This document shows, piece by piece, positions 25,929 through 33,538 of a stretch of 64,000 bases of DNA (position 1 is the stretch's first letter; every line of letters starts with the position of its first letter). A model generated the notes under the pieces. It made no database searches. It worked only from the letters and a program-made list of their open reading frames with translations, and had not been told where the DNA came from. Origin of the DNA: Candidatus Poribacteria bacterium (GTDB taxonomy: Bacteria; Abyssobacteria; SURF-5); NCBI GenBank assembly GCA_016215705.1, contig JACRIR010000053.1:18010-82009 (forward strand). The letters run 5' to 3'. A program made the translations under genes and the position numbers.

Positions 25929-28205
25929 TCATGCCTTCACAGACGGTTCTTCTGCGGGTTTCAGATGCTCTTTGGACGTCCGACGCTCCTTTTCACCGTT
26001 ATCGTCATAGTAGTATCCGTATTTTGCGTATCCGTAAGAATAGGATTCAGCCTCGGAATCGGCGTTATTGAGCACTATGCCGATAACGCGGGCACTGATT
26101 TCTCCCAAAGCCGAGACGGTTCTCCGGAGGCTGTGACGCTGCGTTCTGCCGACGCTCGCAAGCACAATCGTGCCATCAACCTTATTCGAGACGATTGCAG
26201 GATCGGTGACCAGCAGCACCGGAGGCGAATCAAAAATCACGACGTCGTAGTTCTGCCGCGCCTCGGCGATAAGATCTTCCATGGCTTTCGATGAGAGGAG
26301 TTCAGACGGATTCGGCGGAATCGGCCCGCAGGGAAGCAGGGAAAGATTCCCTCCGGCTGTTGGGCGCGCGCACTTCTCGAGAGGCAACTGGCCCGCGAGA
26401 ATATTGCTCAGTCCGGGCGAATCCTTAATGCCAAAGACTTTATGGATTCGAGGTCTTCTGAGATCAGAGTCAATCAGGAGGACTTTCTTCTGCAGTTGCG
26501 CCAAAGTGACTGCTAGGTTGCACGCAAAGAGAGTCTTCCCTTCTTGTGTGCCCGAAGATGTGACGAGGAGCGTCCTCCCGCCGGTCCCCAGAGTCGAGAA
26601 CAGAATATTGGTTCTGATGTTTCTGAAGGCTTCCGAGATCGCCGATTTCGGATGGAACGCGGTGACCAGTTCTCCGTCCTCTTTGCCGTTGTCGCTTCGT
26701 TTGAAATGCCTGACCATGCCGAGGAATGGGAGGTCCACGTACTGCTCGACGTCCTCGCTGTTTTTTATTGTGCTGTCCATTTGATCCAGGACCAGCGCCA
26801 AACCCACGCCAAGGACAAGCCCCGCAACGACCGCAACGAACATGTTGAGGGCGCGGCGGGGACGAACCGGTTTATTGGGAATGTACGAGGGATCCACAAT
26901 CGCGATGTTTGACGCCCTGAGACCCTCGGTCAGGCTTGTCTCCTTCGCCCTCTTGAGCAGATTCTCATACATGAGGCGCTCGCTCTCCGCCTCACGTTTC
27001 AATACGTTGTAGTAGATTTCCTTCTGGTTGAGATCAAGCGCCTCGTGTTTCTGAGCCTCGAGGGCCGCCATGAGCGACCTCTCATTTGCGACCGCCATGC
27101 GGTGCTCCATCTCGATGCTTTCTCCGATCTTGTAGATTTCGGCGTCGATCTTCTTGTCCAACTGCTCAAGTTCGGACTCCAGACTGATCATCTGCGGGTG
27201 CGCCGGTCCGAACTTCTGAGCCCATTCCGATCTTCTGGCATCGAGTCCGACTCTTTCGGATTTCAACTTCTGGATGAGCGAGTTGTTAACTACCGCCGGA
27301 AGCGACTCGAGCAGCTTCGGGTTGGAGCGCGCTTTGGCGAACTCGCGATAGTGGCTTTCTTTCTCGATCGTCTCGGTTCTCGCATTCGTTAAAGCAGTGT
27401 TGAGGTCGCTCAATTTCTGGACGATTATGTTGTGCCGTTCTTCGAGGTCGACTGAAACGAGATTCTTCTCCTCGCGGTACTTCTGGAGTGTCTGCTCCGA
27501 CTCCTCAAGCTTTGCCTGAACGGTGGCGATGCGCCCCCTGATCCACCCGACCGCATCTTGTGAAGCCGAGAACTTCCTGTCGAGTGTGGTCTCGATATAA
27601 AGACGCGCATGCTCATCCGCGATGCGGGCCGCCAGACGCGGGTCGGTCGACTCGAAACTTATATTCACAAGCCGGCTGTTCCTCACCGGTTCAATGTTCA
27701 GGGAGCGGAGGTAACGGTCTATCAATATCTGCAACTTCCGTTCTTCAGATTCGGGCTTGCGTTCCGGCGCATGGCCCGATGGGTTCGGACCTTCGCCGGA
27801 TGCGCGCGAACCTGTCAGCCCGGCAAGAACGGTACGTTTGGGCTGCGGATTGAAGACGTCATTCGAGGCCAAATCGAGCGATTCCACGGCCCTCCTTGCA
27901 AGCGAGCGACTCTTGAGTATCTCATACTGGGTCAGGTAATAGTCAGTATCCGCTGTGTCTACGGCAAGCACTTCTTGCACGTCAACGACATTGGGATTCT
28001 CGCGGTCAATGAGGACTTGAGTGGTCGCCCTGTAGACTCGCGGAGCCCCGAACGACTTGATCGCCGTCACCGTGACGGTCACAAGAAAAACGGACGCGAC
28101 GGCCCATCGCCGTTTCCAGAGCGCTCGAAGCAAAGCTGAAAGAACAATGGGATTATAGAAGGACTCAGGCTTGTTCACGCCTGCGACGGTGATCCTGTTA
28201 TTCAT
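25929..28205 (-). CDS. Wzc-like polysaccharide copolymerase with BY-kinase domain
   Basis: This 758-residue inner-membrane protein controls chain length and export. A Wzz-type N-terminus carries a first membrane helix (about 34-50), a long periplasmic coiled-coil region spans 200-430, a second membrane helix lies at about 454-473, and a cytoplasmic tyrosine autokinase follows. The Walker A motif SGTQEGKT contains Lys557, Walker A' is LLIDSD (Asp581), and Walker B is VVIFDSPP (655-662). A C-terminal tyrosine cluster (Tyr722 to Tyr733, seven Tyr) is the likely autophosphorylation site. No matching phosphatase gene is visible in the window. It begins 13 bases after the exporter gene. Confidence 0.93.
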   Translation of the reverse strand: MNNRITVAGVNKPESFYNPIVLSALLRALWKRRWAVASVFLVTVTVTAIKSFGAPRVYRATTQVLIDRENPNVVDVQEVLAVDTADTDYYLTQYEILKSRSLARRAVESLDLASNDVFNPQPKRTVLAGLTGSRASGEGPNPSGHAPERKPESEERKLQILIDRYLRSLNIEPVRNSRLVNISFESTDPRLAARIADEHARLYIETTLDRKFSASQDAVGWIRGRIATVQAKLEESEQTLQKYREEKNLVSVDLEERHNIIVQKLSDLNTALTNARTETIEKESHYREFAKARSNPKLLESLPAVVNNSLIQKLKSERVGLDARRSEWAQKFGPAHPQMISLESELEQLDKKIDAEIYKIGESIEMEHRMAVANERSLMAALEAQKHEALDLNQKEIYYNVLKREAESERLMYENLLKRAKETSLTEGLRASNIAIVDPSYIPNKPVRPRRALNMFVAVVAGLVLGVGLALVLDQMDSTIKNSEDVEQYVDLPFLGMVRHFKRSDNGKEDGELVTAFHPKSAISEAFRNIRTNILFSTLGTGGRTLLVTSSGTQEGKTLFACNLAVTLAQLQKKVLLIDSDLRRPRIHKVFGIKDSPGLSNILAGQLPLEKCARPTAGGNLSLLPCGPIPPNPSELLSSKAMEDLIAEARQNYDVVIFDSPPVLLVTDPAIVSNKVDGTIVLASVGRTQRHSLRRTVSALGEISARVIGIVLNNADSEAESYSYGYAKYGYYYDDNGEKERRTSKEHLKPAEEPSVKA

Positions 28206-28218
28206 GCCGCAATCCTCT

Positions 28219-29172
28219 CTAGAAAAAGCTCTCTGGAACTATTATTACGTCCTGACCGTTTACGCTGTCAGTCATTTGAACGCGTTTTTCGCTCCGGGCC
28301 CCGTTCTCCTCGCGAAGAATCTTTGTCCTTTTCACCGAGGCGATTTCCGTGAATCCGCCCGCCATGGTGATGGCCTTGAGCACCGTCGTGTCGGGCTCGA
28401 GAACATACCGGCCCGGGCTCTTCACCTGACCGGAAACGAAGAAATACTGAGCCGGAGGAATGTAGACGGTGTCCCCATCCTCGAGAAAGATGTTCTGCGT
28501 CGCGTCACCCCCAAGCAGCCGCTTGACGTTAAGTTTCGTGATTTTTGCGGCCCCCGACTCCTGAGGCAGGAGCGGCCCTTTGACCCTTTCGTTCGCGGAC
28601 GGCCTCACAACGATTACCTCGCTCCCTGCCTCAGGCGTGAGTCCGCCCGCTGCCGAAAGGACTTCTATGAGGGACGTGTGTCCGGTCAACGGATAGGCGC
28701 CAGGACCCTTGCCGTGTCCTTGCGGTCCGCCAACCTCTCCCAGCACAAACACCTGCTTGCTCTTGAACTCTTCAACCACAATCGTTAATTGCGGGTTGAT
28801 AAGATACTTGCCGCTGAGTCGCCCGGTTATTTCCTGCTCAACTTGAGAAACCGATAGTCCGTCAGCGTGGACTTTCCCTATGAGTGGATATGAAAAATTG
28901 CCTTCTTCCGAGATTTGAACGGATCGAGTGAGGTCGTCATGTCCCCAGACCGTTATTTTCAGGCTGTCGCCGGGGCCCAAGACATAGTCCGAATCTGTTG
29001 ATTTGGTGGTTTCCGTCGAAACCCTGTGCGCGGCAGAGGCCGAAGCGACGGCCCCCTTTGAAGGGGAATCGTCTCTTCTGCCGGGTTCAGGCTCGCCTGC
29101 GTTGCTCGGATAACTGGCGCAGCCGAGCAAACCCACAACCAAAGTGGAGGTCAGGAAGATCTTCAGCGACAT
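28219..29172 (-). CDS. Wza-like polysaccharide export outer-membrane lipoprotein
   Basis: From the ATG at 29172 the protein has 317 residues and a lipoprotein signal with lipobox LLGC (Cys18). An upstream GTG at 29187 would add five residues. The Poly_export domain (PF02563) begins at YVLGPGDSLKITVWGHDDL; one or two SLBB domains follow (VFVLGEVGGPQGHG, then FFVSGQVKSPGRYVLEPD). Such lipoproteins form the outer-membrane channel that docks with Wzc. It sits between the beta-barrel gene and the Wzc-like gene, the usual order. Confidence 0.92.
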   Translation of the reverse strand: MSLKIFLTSTLVVGLLGCASYPSNAGEPEPGRRDDSPSKGAVASASAAHRVSTETTKSTDSDYVLGPGDSLKITVWGHDDLTRSVQISEEGNFSYPLIGKVHADGLSVSQVEQEITGRLSGKYLINPQLTIVVEEFKSKQVFVLGEVGGPQGHGKGPGAYPLTGHTSLIEVLSAAGGLTPEAGSEVIVVRPSANERVKGPLLPQESGAAKITKLNVKRLLGGDATQNIFLEDGDTVYIPPAQYFFVSGQVKSPGRYVLEPDTTVLKAITMAGGFTEIASVKRTKILREENGARSEKRVQMTDSVNGQDVIIVPESFF

Positions 29173-29193
29173 TGTTTCAAATCCCACCCTTCG

Positions 29194-30459
29194 TCAAAAT
29201 AACATTGATAACGAGAGAAACACCTGGTTTTCCGTATAATCCTCGCTGGATTTGTTTGAGTCATTATTGATAATCCGATATCTCATTGTGAGACCCAGCC
29301 ACTGTTTGAAGTAATAGTCGATTCCTAACCCGAAGGAGAGACGATCATCTTCCCTTTCCCTCCCCGTAACATCCGGGTCGGTGTAGTCATCATTGAAGAA
29401 GGCCGCCTCGACCACCCCATAAATCTTGCCGGTAAGCTTGTGCCTCAGCAGGGCGGCGCCCCCGGTGCGGAAGTAGTCAACCCCGAAAGGTTGCTCTCCG
29501 CGTGTGGCCTCGGTTTGTATGAGTTCGCGTGAGGCCGAAAAGTCGAGGGTGGTTCTGGATGTCAGCGAATACTGGAGGTTTGCCTGCATGCCGAAACTAT
29601 TGTGATCGTTGGATATGTCATCGTAGTCGCGCCTGATATACCCGCCTTTCGCCGTCCCGCGCAGTTTGGCGGTGGGCTCCCACGTGAGGCCCAACCAGAG
29701 CCGGTGGTTGTCATTGTCGGTGGAGAAGTTTCCCTCGTCGGTGTTGTCGACATGCGAGAAATAGTATTCTACGAGCGCCCACGTCTTGGGCAAGAATCGA
29801 TAATAGAGAGTTCCACTGGCGGCGTCCTCACTGTAGTTGTCTATCTCGGCCCTCGAGCTGTCGAAGTCCTTGACCGAGTGCGCATAGGCCGCTTTCGCAG
29901 TATAGCGAGTGCCGAACGCATAGGCGGCTTCGACCGCAGTCGTATTGAAGTTGAACTCCTCTCGCGTGTCGCCGGGAAAATCCGGAGGAGTGGAAGAGCG
30001 TCTGAACGTGTCGCCGACCTTGAGGGTCAGACCACGCCCGAAGCGCAGGTTCGCGAGGGCTTGCGCATAATGCTCATCCGTATTGTAGCGCTCGAATTGT
30101 CCCAGTCTGATAACGTCGGCGCGATACTCCGCCTGAAGCGTGTTCCGTTGGATAGGCAATTGCAGAGCCAGCGAAGGGCTAAGGATTGAAAGGAAGTTGT
30201 CCTTTTCGTCCGATGGGGTCAGAAAGAAGTTGTCGGTATACTTCTCAGAGAACGCCATCCCCGGGAAAATGCGCACCGGCCCCAAATGTATGTTTCCCGG
30301 ATACTCGCGAATTTCCATAGGCGGAACGTATCCGGGGTAGACAATCGGTCCCTGCGCCCTGGCATTCCCACTCATAAGAACGAGGATGCCCATGATCGCG
30401 ATTACTCGCACGACTTCCGTCGATATAGGCCGATAGCGAAAGTGCGGTCTTTCCGTCAT
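29194..30459 (-). CDS. Outer-membrane beta-barrel protein of the exopolysaccharide locus
   Basis: The 421-residue protein has an N-terminal hydrophobic stretch ending in NARAQG (signal cleavage after Ala-Gln-like residues), an early segment GPVRIFPGMAFSEKYTDNFF, and then alternating aromatic and polar strands up to a C-terminal Phe (LSLSMLF), the classic barrel ending. It resembles the capsular or exosortase-associated outer-membrane beta-barrel family found next to Wza homologues. It probably assists polymer passage or anchoring at the outer membrane. The ATG at 30459 has GGGAGG five bases upstream; an open extension to 30510 is less likely. No enzymatic motif is visible. Confidence 0.84.
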   Translation of the reverse strand: MTERPHFRYRPISTEVVRVIAIMGILVLMSGNARAQGPIVYPGYVPPMEIREYPGNIHLGPVRIFPGMAFSEKYTDNFFLTPSDEKDNFLSILSPSLALQLPIQRNTLQAEYRADVIRLGQFERYNTDEHYAQALANLRFGRGLTLKVGDTFRRSSTPPDFPGDTREEFNFNTTAVEAAYAFGTRYTAKAAYAHSVKDFDSSRAEIDNYSEDAASGTLYYRFLPKTWALVEYYFSHVDNTDEGNFSTDNDNHRLWLGLTWEPTAKLRGTAKGGYIRRDYDDISNDHNSFGMQANLQYSLTSRTTLDFSASRELIQTEATRGEQPFGVDYFRTGGAALLRHKLTGKIYGVVEAAFFNDDYTDPDVTGREREDDRLSFGLGIDYYFKQWLGLTMRYRIINNDSNKSSEDYTENQVFLSLSMLF

Positions 30460-30522
30460 TCCCGCCTCCCTTTTCTTTAGACATGACAAGCGAAGAGGAA
30501 ACACAGCCACTAGAAGGATCGT

Positions 30523-30981
30523 CTACTCGGAGACACTCGCTCCCCCGCCACCGCCCGCTCCCCCGAGCGTCGATGGAGATGGAGCCCCCTGAGAACCAGC
30601 CGCCGGCCGGCTCAGTTCCGGAGGCAGCGGCAAATCAAAGTTTACGCCCAAATCGCGCAGTATCGCCTGTATCTTTTCGACTGTGAGTTCAAGCTTGCCG
30701 TTTTCCGCAGCGTCAGCCATTTGTTTGTATAATTGCAGAACCACATCGGGCGTCATTTCCGCATCCGGCTTCCAACCGCCGTCCGGCTCAATACCCATTT
30801 CCTTGAGTTTGCCGATGGCGTCCTTGACGGTCGGTCCCTCCGCGATTCCGAGTTTCTGAGCCAAGGCGACCGCATAGCCGCCTTGCGTCACGATCTCCTC
30901 GGCTGCAACGGATGGCCTGACGGTCAACGACGTGGACATACAGACCAGCAAGGCAAGAGTCAATACAGACACGTAACGCAT
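30523..30981 (-). CDS. Small secreted protein, SLH-like helical repeats, Gly-rich tail
   Basis: The 152 residues start with a clear signal peptide (cleavage after about residue 27, VRPSVAA). The mature part has TQGGYAVALAQKLGI and DAIGKLKEMGIEPDGGW, a pattern of short helices and a Gly-Trp turn reminiscent of S-layer-homology-type repeats; that likeness is by eye only. The tail is rich in Pro and Gly and ends ASVSE after a run of five Gly. The start has a near-perfect ribosome site, AAAGGAGGT five bases before ATG, so expression may be strong. It lies immediately upstream of the beta-barrel gene. I do not recognise a named family. Confidence 0.72.
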   Translation of the reverse strand: MRYVSVLTLALLVCMSTSLTVRPSVAAEEIVTQGGYAVALAQKLGIAEGPTVKDAIGKLKEMGIEPDGGWKPDAEMTPDVVLQLYKQMADAAENGKLELTVEKIQAILRDLGVNFDLPLPPELSRPAAGSQGAPSPSTLGGAGGGGGASVSE

Positions 30982-31026
30982 TGATGACCTCCTTTGGTGG
31001 TTGCAGATTGCCGTCTCCCTCGCGGC

Positions 31027-32604
31027 TCAGGCGTTTCTCCTGAGCACGACACCCGGAAGCTTTCCAGCGTACTCGCCCTCTTCTATAACGACCTCGCCAT
31101 TTACGATGACGTGCCGCACGCCCTTCGGATATCCGCGCGGACGATTAATGTCGGACGTAGATTCAAGCGCCTCCGGGTCGAAAATCGTTATGTCGGCGAA
31201 GGCGTCCTTCGCGAGATACCCCCTGCGTTTGATGCCGAAACGGCTGGCGGGAATCGACGTTATCTTTCTGATGGCTTCCGGCAGACTGAGAAGATGTTTG
31301 GAATAGACAAATGAGTGCAAGAATTCCGGAAATGTCCCAAAAGTGCGTGGATGAATGATGGAATTCTTGAAGAATCGCGGATCGCCTATCGGGTAGGAGT
31401 CCGATGCGACTATGGAGTAGGAGGCCTTCGCGATTTCTTCTATGTTCGATCCATTGATGCATTCATAGTAAACGAATCTGTCAACTCCGCCTGCCAGGGC
31501 AAGCTCTGCAAGAACCGTGGATGGTTCCTTTCTGGTTGCGCGGGCAATCCGAAGGAGGTCCATCCCGCTCCATTGCCGGTATTCTTTGTCGGCGCTGCGG
31601 GGAATGGTTACAGCCCGATAGGCGCTGTTTGCAGGGAAGGCGTCCGACAATTGGTCCTCAAGTTGCTCCCGCAACCGCACGTTCGAGCAGACCTTGACGA
31701 AATGGGAACTTCCCCTGGAAGTCGTCCACTGAGGCAGAATCACCTTCAAAGGAGCGCAAACATAGCTGTACGGGAAGAAATTCAAGCTTATCTGCACCCC
31801 GGCGTTGCGCATCTTGTTCAGGAGGCTCATCGCATGCCGCTGCTTCGGCCAATTCATCCGGTCGAGTACTTTGAAATGCGAGACTTCGACCGGGACTTTG
31901 CTCTGGATACCCACCATGATGACTTCGGACAACGCATTGAGAACGTCATCCGATTCGTTGCGCAGGTGGACGGAAAGCAGACCATCCTTTCGGGCCACGA
32001 TTTTGCTGAGCTCGATCAGTTCTTTGCTCAGGTCAAGCGAAGCAGGCAAGAGGTTCATTCCACTGGACAACCCGAAGGCGCCCTCGTCCATTGCCTGCAT
32101 GACCACCTTTCGCATGGCATCCAGTTGCTCCCTCGAGGCGCCTCCGCAATTGGTAAGCCCCACGGAGTAGTGCAGCGAGTTGTGGCCTATCATGCTCCCG
32201 TAGTTCAACGCTATGCCACGGCTCTGCACCTTGCTCAAGAACCCGTCAAAAGAACTCCAGTTGAACTCAGCCTCGTTTTCGCGCGAATAGAACAGATTCG
32301 AGGTCGTCCACGGAAACGCCGAACTGCCGCAGTTGCCGCCGATTTCGGTTGTCACCCCTTGCAGCAGTTTGTTCTCCATTACGGGGTCGAATAGAAGATG
32401 CTGATCGGAATGGGCGTGCGTGTCGATGAAACCGGGAGAGACGATGAGGTGAGAAGCATCAATCACCTTTGAGGCGGCTAGTTTAGTATTTTTATCAACA
32501 ATGCAATCAATTTGACCATTTACAACGCCGATTGAGCCTTGTGAAACCGAGTTCGAAATGCCGTCGACAAGCCAGCCATTCTCGATTGCTATGTCGTAAT
32601 TCAT
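31027..32604 (-). CDS. N-acyl-D-amino-acid deacylase/D-aminoacylase family amidohydrolase
   Basis: This 525-residue metal-dependent amidohydrolase has the N-terminal beta-sandwich start DIAIENGWLVDGISNS, the metal site GFIDTHAHSDQHLLF, the stretch EGAFGLSSGMNLLPAS and the histidine of VEVSHFKVLD, and the late DSYPIGDPRFF Asp region. The family hydrolyses N-acyl-D-amino acids or related cyclic amides. The ATG at 32604 follows GAGGGA and lies about 65 bases behind an extended -10 sequence, so it appears to be the first gene of the exopolysaccharide operon; only 45 bases separate it from the next gene. A link to polymer or D-amino-acid decoration is inference. Confidence 0.85.
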   Translation of the reverse strand: MNYDIAIENGWLVDGISNSVSQGSIGVVNGQIDCIVDKNTKLAASKVIDASHLIVSPGFIDTHAHSDQHLLFDPVMENKLLQGVTTEIGGNCGSSAFPWTTSNLFYSRENEAEFNWSSFDGFLSKVQSRGIALNYGSMIGHNSLHYSVGLTNCGGASREQLDAMRKVVMQAMDEGAFGLSSGMNLLPASLDLSKELIELSKIVARKDGLLSVHLRNESDDVLNALSEVIMVGIQSKVPVEVSHFKVLDRMNWPKQRHAMSLLNKMRNAGVQISLNFFPYSYVCAPLKVILPQWTTSRGSSHFVKVCSNVRLREQLEDQLSDAFPANSAYRAVTIPRSADKEYRQWSGMDLLRIARATRKEPSTVLAELALAGGVDRFVYYECINGSNIEEIAKASYSIVASDSYPIGDPRFFKNSIIHPRTFGTFPEFLHSFVYSKHLLSLPEAIRKITSIPASRFGIKRRGYLAKDAFADITIFDPEALESTSDINRPRGYPKGVRHVIVNGEVVIEEGEYAGKLPGVVLRRNA

Positions 32605-32671
32605 GAGGAGTCCCTCCCCGCAGCATGCCGGAATGACGTATGTCAAATCATGGGGTCAACTGACTTCTTAA

Positions 32672-32680
32672 TGTATACCA
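32672..32680 (-). promoter_or_regulatory. Candidate extended -10 promoter for the exopolysaccharide operon
   Basis: On the minus strand the bases TGGTATACA form an extended -10 element (TGn plus TATACA). The -35 region is weak (TCTTAA 16 bases upstream). It would give a leader of about 60 bases before the ATG at 32604. A weak -35 fits a promoter that needs an activator, for which the inverted repeat at 32722-32739 is a candidate site. Confidence 0.4.
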
Positions 32681-32721
32681 CAAGAAAACAGAATTAAGAG
32701 TAGGCATTATTATCATTTTAC

Positions 32722-32739
32722 TGTAGGAAAAACCTTACA
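32722..32739. promoter_or_regulatory. Imperfect inverted repeat, candidate activator/repressor site
   Basis: On the minus strand it reads TGTAAGGTTTTTCCTACA: outer arms TGTA/TACA are perfect and the inner arms nearly so. Its centre lies about 55 bases upstream of the candidate -10 element, a position typical of an activator. It is the only copy I found in the window. Confidence 0.4.
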
Positions 32740-32962
32740 TTTTCAGGACAACGCCCCTCAGTTTGCCGCGCAGAAGCGCAAACAAGCGCGGGCGAGACAG
32801 CGCGGTCACAATGCTTGCGTCTTGAAAATCACGATAAACATTCAAGGAATTCCGGAAATCGAATGGTGGCAGAGCGGAAGAGCGAGAGCGACAGACAGCT
32901 CCGCGCAACTGAATACTCGAGAAGTGTAGCAACGCTGCGGGAGCCGTGAGGTGACAAAAGAA

Positions 32963-33010
32963 GCGCCGTTTCCAAGCGCGAGGTCAGTCGCAGGACTCTG
33001 GAAACGGCGC
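32963..33010 (-). terminator. Intrinsic terminator after the response-regulator gene
   Basis: Two perfect 12-base arms (GCGCCGTTTCCA and TGGAAACGGCGC) enclose a 24-base loop. Read on the minus strand, the stem is followed by TTCTTTTGTC. It begins 29 bases after the response-regulator stop, which suits termination of the 36490-33040 transcript and separates it from the exopolysaccharide operon. Confidence 0.75.
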
Positions 33011-33039
33011 GATTTCGGCTGTAATACCGGCGCGGTTAA

Positions 33040-33459
33040 TCAGATTGCAAGTAGCTTTTTCACCGTGCCGAGAAGCTCGGACTCGTCGATAGGCTTCATA
33101 ATAAAGCCATCCGGCGGCGGCACTTGTTTGCGCGTTCCCAGGAACCGCTCAAAATCCTTTCCCGTGCCGCCGTCCTGGGTGCTTGATACACCCGTCACAA
33201 TGACGATCGGGATTCTCTTCATCTCCGGATCAGACTTCACTTCCCTGTAGAATCGGACGCCCGACTTCTCGGGCATCGAGATATCGAGGGTAATGAGGTC
33301 CGGTTTTTCGGATTTCGCCTTCGCCATTCCCTCTTTACCGTCCATGGCCGAGACGACAATGTAATCATTGTCCTCGAGAAGACTCACGAGATACGTCACC
33401 ACGTCAGGCTCGTCGTCGAGCACCAGAATTTTCTTTTTCTTTGCTTGCGCATTAGCCAT
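33040..33459 (-). CDS. Single-domain response regulator (CheY-like)
   Basis: The 139 residues are one receiver domain: acidic pair Asp15-Asp16 (VLDDEPD), phospho-acceptor Asp59 in DLITLDISMPEKSG, Thr89 in VTG, and Lys122 in FIMKPIDESEL. There is no output domain, so it would act by protein contact or as a relay. A loop of about 20 residues (SSTQDGGTGKDFERFLGTRK) between strand 4 and strand 5 is longer than in CheY. No histidine kinase is in the window. It is the last gene of the unit with the Dsr/Tmc-like pair (79-base gap), and a terminator follows. Confidence 0.88.
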   Translation of the reverse strand: MANAQAKKKKILVLDDEPDVVTYLVSLLEDNDYIVVSAMDGKEGMAKAKSEKPDLITLDISMPEKSGVRFYREVKSDPEMKRIPIVIVTGVSSTQDGGTGKDFERFLGTRKQVPPPDGFIMKPIDESELLGTVKKLLAI

Positions 33460-33538
33460 TTGAATTATCCTTTCGTGCGCGGCTCAAGTTTCGCCGGAAC
33501 CCCGGTCAAGTGACGGCGCATAATGGTCGGGGCGAGTC

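Larger units (their letters stand above)
32605..33039. other. 435-bp non-coding stretch between operons
   Basis: This stretch holds the terminator of the response-regulator unit (32963-33010), an 18-bp imperfect inverted repeat (32722-32739) and a candidate promoter of the amidohydrolase/exopolysaccharide unit (32672-32680). The remaining bases (about 32740-32960) show no gene I can support; short frames here have no coding character. Confidence 0.6.

Noticed and set aside
31315-32394. 359-codon plus-strand open frame
   Set aside because: Antisense shadow of the amidohydrolase gene, with no recognisable motif or ribosome site.
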